Part shown: piece after piece, positions 26,843 to 35,300 of the stretch
How positions within the stretch are numbered: position 1 is the stretch's first letter
Layout of the letters: the number at the start of each line of letters is the position of its first letter
Assembly (NCBI GenBank): GCA_016719055.1
Contig: JADKAW010000018.1
Location: 1 to 64,000, forward strand
Source of the DNA: Candidatus Rhodoferax mariagerensis
GTDB lineage: Bacteria > Pseudomonadota > Gammaproteobacteria > Burkholderiales > Burkholderiaceae_C
Direction: 5' to 3'
Length of the DNA stretch: 64,000 nucleotides
Made by a program: the position numbers and the translations under genes
Notes under the pieces: generated by a model
The model's database searches: none
What the model was told of the DNA's origin: nothing
The model's input: the letters and a program-made list of their open reading frames with translations, nothing else

Positions 26843-28114
26843 ATGAACTGCCGTCGTAACAAGCCGATTTTCCTGTTATTTGCGTTGTTGTTGGCGCTGG
26901 CGTTGCCCGTGTTCGGGCAGCAAGCGTCGCCAACACCAGTGACGCAGCAGCATTTGCAGATCATCAATTCGGCTTTTGCCCGCAACGGGGTGGTCAACGG
27001 GCGGGTCGAGTTTGATGCCTACGGCAGGGTCGAGCTCAAAGGTGATTATGTCGACGAGCCAGAGGTTGACCGGGCTTTTTCGCTGGCGCAAGTAGTGGTG
27101 GGCGTCAAGTGGGTGTCGCCAGTCACACCAGAAAACATCCAGGTCAAAACTTGGGAAAAGAAGCTTGGCAACCTCTTTGCCCGTGCCAATGTGTTGCAGC
27201 CATCGGTGCGTGGAGACGGCATGCCCGGGCCAATCCGCAACCGTTATGCTGTGGTCGTTGGGGTAGGGCGCTTCAAGTATGGCATTCAGCCGCTTGAATA
27301 TGCTGCCCGAGATGCGCTGGCTTTTTATCAGTTTCTGACCGATCCGCGCCGGGGGCAGTTCCGCCCCGACAATGTTGTTTTCCTGACCGACGAAAACGCC
27401 ACGCGCTCCAATGTTGCCGTTGCGCTTGACAAGCTGCGTCAACTGGCAGGCGAAGATGATCTGGTGACGGTGTATATCAGCAGTCACGGCAGCCCGCCAG
27501 ACAAAAAAGGGGCGGTCAATGTGGTGACGTATGACACCGAGACCAAACCCCGCGAGCGCATCTGGTACACCTCGGTGACCGAAGATATGCTCAAAGAATT
27601 TGTCGAAGGTGTCAAAGCCAAGCGCTTGGTCATGGTGCTCGACACTTGCTACAGCAATGGTGCCTACCGGGCTGTCCCGGGCTTTTTGCCGCCTGGTGGC
27701 AAATCACTTGGCGCGGGTGACAGCGAAGGTTACGGCATCAGCCAGGAGTCCAGCCGACGCATGCTCGGTGGTGCCAAGGACCTGGTGCTGGAAGACGACA
27801 CGCGCCGCGCCACAACTGCCAAATCAGTCAATATTGGATCGACCGAGCCCTATGGGAAAGTGCTCATTGGCGCCAGTGGCTCAGGCGAGCAGTCGTGGGA
27901 GTCGGAAAAGCTGCGAAACAGCATTTTCACCTACTACTTTGTCGATGGACTCAACCGCTACAGTGGTTCGGTGCAACAAGCATTCAACTATGCCAAACCT
28001 CGTGTTGCCAGCCGCGTCAAAGAAGAAAAAGGTCACGACATTGACCAGAACCCGCAAGCCATGGCGACCATGCCCAACTGGGACATGCGCTTGACGCAAG
28101 CGGCCACACGTTAA
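26843..28114 (+). CDS. Exported caspase-like cysteine peptidase (C14 family)
   Basis: This 423-residue protein has a signal peptide (FALLLALALPVFGQQ) and a small N-terminal domain (about 40-110) that may be BON-like. The caspase fold follows: YAVVVGVGRFKYGIQPLEYAARDA, the catalytic His215 in ISSHGS, and the catalytic Cys269 in LDTCYSNGA. The stretch after the cysteine (about 285-335), where caspases carry the linker cut during activation, contains RRMLGGAKDLVLEDD (309-318), the motif shared with the DUF4384 protein. The small-subunit part follows with ASGSGEQSWES and IFTYYFVDGL. The Asp before Cys is as in metacaspase-like peptidases, which cut after Arg or Lys; specificity here is inference. 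Being exported is notable. Confidence 0.85.
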   Translation: MNCRRNKPIFLLFALLLALALPVFGQQASPTPVTQQHLQIINSAFARNGVVNGRVEFDAYGRVELKGDYVDEPEVDRAFSLAQVVVGVKWVSPVTPENIQVKTWEKKLGNLFARANVLQPSVRGDGMPGPIRNRYAVVVGVGRFKYGIQPLEYAARDALAFYQFLTDPRRGQFRPDNVVFLTDENATRSNVAVALDKLRQLAGEDDLVTVYISSHGSPPDKKGAVNVVTYDTETKPRERIWYTSVTEDMLKEFVEGVKAKRLVMVLDTCYSNGAYRAVPGFLPPGGKSLGAGDSEGYGISQESSRRMLGGAKDLVLEDDTRRATTAKSVNIGSTEPYGKVLIGASGSGEQSWESEKLRNSIFTYYFVDGLNRYSGSVQQAFNYAKPRVASRVKEEKGHDIDQNPQAMATMPNWDMRLTQAATR

Positions 28115-28134
28115 CTCCCCACTGAGGACTGTTT

Positions 28135-28800
28135 ATGCACACCACGAAAAACGCATCCCTATGGCTTAGCACTTTGGCCAGTGCTGTTGTTCTGCTGTCA
28201 GGCTGCGACAAAATTCCAGGATTGGGCAAACCCGCAGAAGCACCCGCACCCGTGGCAGCACCGGTTGCACCGCCACCTGTTGCGGACCCTGCCCCGGCAA
28301 CCATTGCCGTAGCACCTCCTACAGTTGCAACCTCACCTGCACCCGCGGCTGGCCCCAGTCTGGAAGTACAGAGCCACATCAAGCAAGCATTTGCTTACAT
28401 CAGTATGGCAAAAAATGCGCAAGGCTCAATCCGCGAAGAGAACATTGATAACGCGCTCAAAGAGTTTACGGTTGCGATTCAAAAAGATCCCAACTACGCC
28501 GAAGCCTATTCCAACCGGGCTGCCACCTACATGCAGCAGAAAAAATTCAACAAGGCCGACGATGATTTGCGGCGCGCCAAAGAGTTGTCACCAGACAGTC
28601 CATCCGTGCGTTACAACTACGCCAGCTTGCATTCGCTCAAAGGGAACGTCGACCTGGCGCTGGATGAGGTCGATGCCGCCTTGACCAAAGGCTTTTCGGA
28701 CTATGACGCGCTGCGCCTTGATCCGGACCTGAATAATGTGCGAAAACACCCAGAATTTCGAAAAATTCTTGAAAAACACAAGGTGTTTATCGTCAAGTAA
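28135..28800 (+). CDS. TPR lipoprotein of the caspase cluster
   Basis: This 221-residue protein has a lipoprotein signal with lipobox LLSGC, then a proline-alanine spacer of about 50 residues, then at least two tetratricopeptide repeats (NIDNALKEFTVAIQKDPNYAEAYSNRAATY and the next) and a short terminal module (DYDALRLDPDLNNVRKHPEF). TPRs bind other proteins. The spacer would let the TPR part reach away from the membrane. It follows the caspase by 20 bases and probably serves as scaffold for the caspase or the giant protein; partner identity is a guess. Confidence 0.75.
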   Translation: MHTTKNASLWLSTLASAVVLLSGCDKIPGLGKPAEAPAPVAAPVAPPPVADPAPATIAVAPPTVATSPAPAAGPSLEVQSHIKQAFAYISMAKNAQGSIREENIDNALKEFTVAIQKDPNYAEAYSNRAATYMQQKKFNKADDDLRRAKELSPDSPSVRYNYASLHSLKGNVDLALDEVDAALTKGFSDYDALRLDPDLNNVRKHPEFRKILEKHKVFIVK

Positions 28801-28844
28801 AACGCGTTTGGAAGTTGATGGAGCAACCTTGAAAGTTTGATGTC

Positions 28845-29234
28845 ATGCGCCAATTCGTCCGTTCCCTGGTCATGGTGCTGGTCGCGTGTGTAGGTTCGGA
28901 CTTATGGGCACAGCAGCCTGACCCCACTTCCACGCGCCGGTTCGCAGATTGCCTGTGCCGTTGCTCCAGCGGCTGGGCAGCCCATATTGGCGTGTTTTAT
29001 GACCCGGATCACAAGCATGCCGCCACTTGCGAAAGTGCTGGCCCGTGTATTGGCGGCATTGGAGCGTTTGGCTGCTCCAGCAGGCACTATCTGAGTGCGA
29101 CGACCGAATGCAGTCGCAGTTGCTGGGAGCAGGCGTTTGCCGGGCAGGCTTTCAACAACGGCACCATCACCGAGTTTTCTGACACGCTCAATCAGCGCTA
29201 TCGACAGCGCCAAGGATCAACGGGCGGCAAATAG
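28845..29234 (+). CDS. Small secreted eight-cysteine protein, paralogue of a giant-protein domain
   Basis: This 129-residue protein has a signal peptide (MRQFVRSLVMVLVACVGSDLWAQ, split across the cleavage site) and one compact Cys-rich domain. The domain reads CLCRCSSGWAAHIGVFYDP, then a single Cys, GPCIGGIGAFGCSSRH, and TECSRSCWE. All eight cysteines and most intervening residues recur in the giant protein encoded next (residues about 1465-1530). Eight cysteines suggest four disulfides. I know of no named family. Two copies at one locus, one free and one embedded, suggest competing or partner roles. Confidence 0.7.
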   Translation: MRQFVRSLVMVLVACVGSDLWAQQPDPTSTRRFADCLCRCSSGWAAHIGVFYDPDHKHAATCESAGPCIGGIGAFGCSSRHYLSATTECSRSCWEQAFAGQAFNNGTITEFSDTLNQRYRQRQGSTGGK

Positions 29235-29322
29235 GCGCAGGCTCGCGCCGCAATGACGGCGTGCCAACAGGGCTAGGTTCATTGGACGTTCGCTATCAAC
29301 TGGCGCAAACAAGAGGCACCCC

Positions 29323-32300
29323 ATGAAACTATTTGGCTTTCGCACCCTTGCACAAGCGTTGGTCAGCCTCTGGCTGGTCGTTGCAGCCGGTCTGTTGCCA
29401 GCCTTCGGCGCATCCAATCAGGAATTCCCATACCCGCTGGGCGAGCATATTCTGGCCAGCATCCTGCGTCATGAAAAGCACACGGATGCGTCACTGCTGC
29501 TGCTCACGCAGAACCTCAAATGGTATGAACAGGAAAAGGGCAAACTGCCAGGCCCGATACAAGATGAAATTCAACACCTGAGAATCAATTTGGCGGGCGA
29601 GGTAGCCCAATCTTCGGCGCGCCAACTCGGCGAAGCCGAGGCGGCTTTTGCTGCCACTGGCTCCTGGAAGCCAGGGCGTGACATGGACATTGTTTACATG
29701 GGCAAAAATGGCGACGCAGCAGCCCAGTCGATTGCCCGCAACTATGAAGCCCGCAGTGCCAATATTCTGGCCAGCGCCGAAATCGACCCCATTCTGAAAA
29801 GTTATAGCGGTGATGTCCCGCGCAGCCTCACCGCCAACAGCTTGGCCGTCTGTACCACCGAGCTTCCCAACTTTGGCTATGAAGACCTGAACAAGGCCTT
29901 TAACCAGGCCAAGCAGGCGCTCGCGCGCGGCGAATCAAAAGACGAGATTATGGCCACGCTGCGCCGTGACATCCAGCAAGCCATGGCCAACAACATGAAC
30001 GGCCATTTTGCAGCGCAGGCCAACCCGGACTACTACGCCGGAGCCACCGGGCAGAAATGGTTTCAAGACACTTACCTAGACAAACCGGACAAAATGCGCA
30101 CCTTCATGCAGAACGAGAGTGGCAACTGGGTGCTCAAGCCGGGCGGCATCCAGGCGGTGCCTGCCGACATCGTTGAGCGTCTTGGTTTTGGCTCCATGGG
30201 TGGCTCGGGCGTCAAGTTTTCCAAGATCGCGTCGGACTACGCACTCTTCTTCTCGCACATGCATGGTGGTCCCTCTGACAACGCCAAATATGTGCTGCGG
30301 GTCTGGAAAGACATGGGGTTAAATGCCATTCAGGATTTGAGTGCGGCTGAAGTCAAGATGCTGGCAGCGGCCAAGAAGATTGACTTGAAGCCATCGCAAG
30401 CGTCGCAAGAACTGGCCAAAATAGGGCTCAGTGTGGATGACTTCAATGCGAACATGTCGCGCATTCTGTTGAACTGGACCGAGTCGCAGTTGGTCAAAGA
30501 CATGGACCTGCTGGTCACTGAACTGGGGTCGAGTTCAGCCAAAACGGTGGACGAACTCGACAAACTGCTGCGCCAGGCCAAAACCACCATGAACCTGAAT
30601 GAACTGGTGGCGGGTCTGGATAAGCTCAAGGTGGCACCCCCGGAGGTGCGGGCACGCCTGATTGATCGGCTGAAAGCCAAGTTTGGCAGCACGCCAGCGG
30701 GCGTTGCCGCCATCAACTTTGTCATGCGCAATCTGGGCCTGCTGGGCGACTCCAGCGGTGAGCTGACGCGCCGTTTGGTCATCATCCTGAAAGACATGGG
30801 GAAAATCCAGCCGCAAGATGCTGACGCCTTGCTGCGCGGCGAACCTGCTTCTGACGCGGCCCAGGCGCAGATGAAACGGGCACGGCAGGAGATTGCTGCG
30901 CTCAGTTCCGGTGGCATGGTGGAATTTGACGACGCATTGGATGTGGACCGACTGATGGAGGACTGGCGCAAAGCCAAGCCCGATGCCTTGCTGCAGTCAC
31001 CCAGCGACGAACTGAAGAAAACCCTGGAAGAATTGCGCGGCTCGGTCGATGAGGCCAGGCTCAAAGAACTTGGTTGGGCCGACGATGAGATTGCCGCCCA
31101 CCGGCGTGTGCTGGACCGCATGCGCAAGGATGCCATGCGCAAGCTGGGTCAAAAACTCGAACCTCGCCTGGTCAAAGGTGGGGTAAGCCTGCGCAACTTC
31201 CAGCAAAAAATGCGCGAATTGATCTTTAGCCCCGCCTACACAAAATTTGGCGATGCCAGCTCATCCGTAGGAGTGTTTGATGCCGTGGTGGGGGTCGCAG
31301 CCGGCTTGTACTCCACTTATGACATTCTCAACAACCAGCGCTTGTCGCCTGCCGACGAAGCGCAGGCGCTTGAAAACGCCTGGGTCACGGCTATTCCGAT
31401 CGTGGGCGACTTTGCTCAGGGCTTGATCACCGGCGGTCAGGCTTTTTACGAGGGCGACAAGGGCAAGGCACTGGAGGCCGGTCTGTGGATCACCATCGGC
31501 ACCATGGGCTGTGTACCAGGTGGGCAGTTGCCGGCCGTTATTCTTGGCATCGGGCTGGCGACCAAACCCATTGTGGCTGGATCCTACGATGCCCGTCAGG
31601 CACAGCATCTGGTGCAGGCCTGGATCGAGTCAGGCAAATGGAGCAAGGACAAGCCTCGCAAGCTGCTGGGTTTGTATGACCGAGCCTCGGGCGATCCCGA
31701 GATCTATCTGGACATCAAATACTCTGAACTACTGACTGACAAGGGCAAACTTCCCTATAAATCTACCCGCTTGGGTGACGTCAGTATCAACCAGTCGATT
31801 CGTGACTACGCCGAAAAATATGTGACGCCGCAGTATCCGGCCATCAAGTCGATCCGCGAAGCCTTGCTCAGCGTGTACCCCGATTTCAATGACAAGGAGT
31901 GGAGTGACGAATTCTCGGCGAGTCTCAAGATTGATGCGCGTGGAGGCAAGGGTAGCAAGATCCTGTTTCGTTCTTACTTCCAGTTGCATGGCAAGGCGAT
32001 GGTGCAAACCATCAACCATCTCAAACAATGGGCTGAAGACGAGATGCGCGCGCTCAAGGATTACGACTCAGAAGCTGCGCGCCTGCGCGACGAACTCCGC
32101 ACACTTGAGCGTGCCCTGCAAACCGGCAATCTGGTCAGCAATGCCGATGCTTCAGTCGAGGCCTACAGCAAGATCGTTGCCAACTTGTGGGAACAAGAGA
32201 GCCTGCCGTTGGCCAGGCTGCGGATTTACGAGCACTACGTCAATACCTACAGAACGATTGAAGGCAAACTGCGCCGGGTGATGGACATTCTGAAAGAAGC

Positions 32301-35300
32301 CAGCAACCCCTTCCTGCCGCCGGGCTGGCACCTGACCGGTTACCCCGAACTGGACCGAGACCGGGTCGACAAGCTCAGCGCCAGCATGGAAAACGGTCGC
32401 AAGGGTGTGATTGAGGACATTGAAAACACTCTGAAAGAGTTTGGCATTCGCAGCACGCGTTATGACAAAAACAACGCTTGCCACAAGGCGGCGTTTGATG
32501 CGCTGGCGCCTTTGCGCTACAAATATGCCTTCATTGAATTTCAGGCGCTGTATTTCAAGGCGTTGGCAGAAGGTAGTTCCACCTGGTCATCGGCTTTTGA
32601 GACTGCCAAGGCACGTTATCAGGAGTCGCGCGCGCAGGTGCTGCGCAACATCGGCAGCAATCTGCAGTCCCACCCGCATGTCATGATGCTGATGGAGCAA
32701 AAAGCCATGACCGATGCGTTCATGAGCTTTGTGGTGGCTGTGCCCTACGCGCTGGCATCGACTGAAGTTGGCGTGTACCAGTCTGCCGCACGTGACTACG
32801 AGTTGCGCCAGTACAGCGCGGGGCTGGACTACCAGCTCGCCAAGGGCCGCAGTGGCAAAGTTGGGCGTGACCTGGCAGACTGCCTGCAGGCGCAGTTGCA
32901 GATTGACCTGCAGCTGTCCAACCCGCAACCCGAAGCAGGTACCGACGTCACTGCTAGTTATCGCCTTGTCAAGGGCGAAACCCACGCGGATGTGGTTTGG
33001 GACTGGAAGCTCGAAGGTGCGCTGGTGAAAAAGACGGCCGAACCAGGTAGCTTGGTGTTTACCGTGAATGGACCCGGCAAGCTGACGGTTTTTTTGCGCG
33101 ACTGGTACAACCCCAACACAAGCAAATATGGCAAGGTTCTGGCCCAAATCAGTGCCGATATTCAGCCTGGCCTGCCGTCAGATGTGAAGGTGTTTGTCAG
33201 CGGGCCGACCCAAACCGAATTGGGCAGTAGCGTAAGTTATTTCGCCTCCATCGACGCCAAGCCGGGTGTGGCCCAGGCGATGCTGGCCAATGCCCACATT
33301 GAATGGCGGCTCAATGGCGACGCCGGCGCAGGCAGCGACAGCAGTTTCCGCTTTTCACCGATACGCACGGGCAGCTACAGCGTGGTCGCTACCGCCTACG
33401 TGATGGAACGTGGCAAAAAGCGGGTCATCGCCAGTTCTCGTCCTGTTACTTTGCAAGTGCGTGACGGCATGGACAAAGACAAAGACGGTGCTGCCAACCC
33501 GGACAAGGGCAAACGCGATGGTGAACCGGACAAGCCCAAAGAAGCCCCGTCCTGTAGCTACACCTATTCTGAATGGGGCGAGTGCAGCCGCGCCACCAAG
33601 AAACAAACCCGCAGCGTGACCGTTACCCAGCCCGCGGGCTGCGTGGAAAAAGCCAAGCCGGTGCTGGAGCAAGGCTGCACCCCGCCACCGAGCGAAGAGG
33701 ACAAGAAAAACAGCTACCTCAACTGCCTGTGTCGTTGCTCCAGTGGCTGGGCCGGACACATCGGTGTCTGGTATGACCCCGAGCAAAAGACGGTGCCGGA
33801 GTGCAAGAGCTCCGGCCCCTGTATTGGCGGTATTGGCGCCTTTGGCTGCTCCAGCCGGCATTTTTTCAACTCGTCAACCGAATGTGCCAAAGGCTGCTGG
33901 GAAGGCGCTTACGGTAAGGGATCGTTTGACGCTGAAAAAGCCAACAAAATGGCCAAAGAAGAGAACAAGAAGTACAAGAAGCCGCCAACGGTGAAGATCA
34001 ACGCTTCCAAAAATCCGGCAGACTTTGGCGACATCGTGAGCCTGACGGCGCAGGCCAGCGAAGGCAGTGGCGGTTACAAGTGGAATTGGGGCGGCTGTGC
34101 GCAGGACGCCAAGGACAACACGGCCAAGGTGCTTAACTCGCGCAGTTGCCAGGCTTGTCAGGCCTCGGTCACGGTGACCGACTCTGATGGTGATTCGGCG
34201 TCTGACAACCTGACGATCCAGTGCACCGCGCTCAAGGTCAAGCTCACCAAAGAAAGCCCCAAAGAGAGCCGGCTGCCAGTGGGCAGCTCAGCCAAATTCC
34301 TGGCTGAGGTGATGTCAGGCACGCAGGCGGCGTCGGGCAGCTTCTCGTACATCTGGGAGCGCAATCCGGACGCCGTTTTTGGCGATCCCAAAAACCCGGC
34401 TTATGAAACCAAGGGCGGTGCGCAGTCACGCAACACCGCCAGCTTTGGCAAGCTGGGCACGATTCCGATCTGGGTCTCGGTGCTCAAAGAGGTCGATGGC
34501 CGCAAGATGACGATTGGCGAGTCCGAGCAGATCATGATGGAAGTCGTCAAGCCCAAGCTCACCCTCAGCGCCGAACCGAAAGACGCCCTGGTTGGCCAGG
34601 AGATCAAGATCACCGTGCAAGAAGAACCCAAGATGAGCGACGATTTGTTGTCGTTCTGGTGGGAAATCAGTGGTGAGGCCAACAACCCAGGGCCAGTCCC
34701 CAATGTGCCCAACAGCCGCGCTTATTCGTTCAAACCCAAGTCTGACAAACCAGTGACTGTCACTGTGCATGCCAAGGCCAAAGACGGCGGTGATGAACTG
34801 GGCGTTGAAAAAATCACCTTACAAGCCAAAAAGCCATCGATAACCGTCACCGGGCCGAAGATTGCCGGACCGGCGCCCATGATCTGGAAAGAGGGTGTCG
34901 GGCTGGTGTCCGTGGGCCAGCAGGTTGTTGAAGACCAGCGGGTTGAGTTTGCCGTGACCGTGTCGCCCGAATTGAAACAGGAGCTGCGCTACCAATGGAG
35001 CGTGAAGCCCGAAGGCTGTAGCCTGAGTGCGCCATCATCCAAAGAAACCGGCATCACCTGCGCCAAGACCGGCGGCTATGCGCTCACGGTCATCGTGCGC
35101 AACAGCGAAGGCGCCGAACTCGGCAGCGGCGAGGGCAGCCTGAACGTCACGGTGTCGCAATCCGACATCAAAAAAGGCAAGCAAAAAGACGAAGCCGCCA
35201 AAAAACTGGAGCAAGCCCGAGCGTTGTGGAGTCAGGGCAAGATTGACGAGGCACTGGCACTGTTGGCAACCGTGGCCAGCACCGAGCCCCAATTGGCCGC

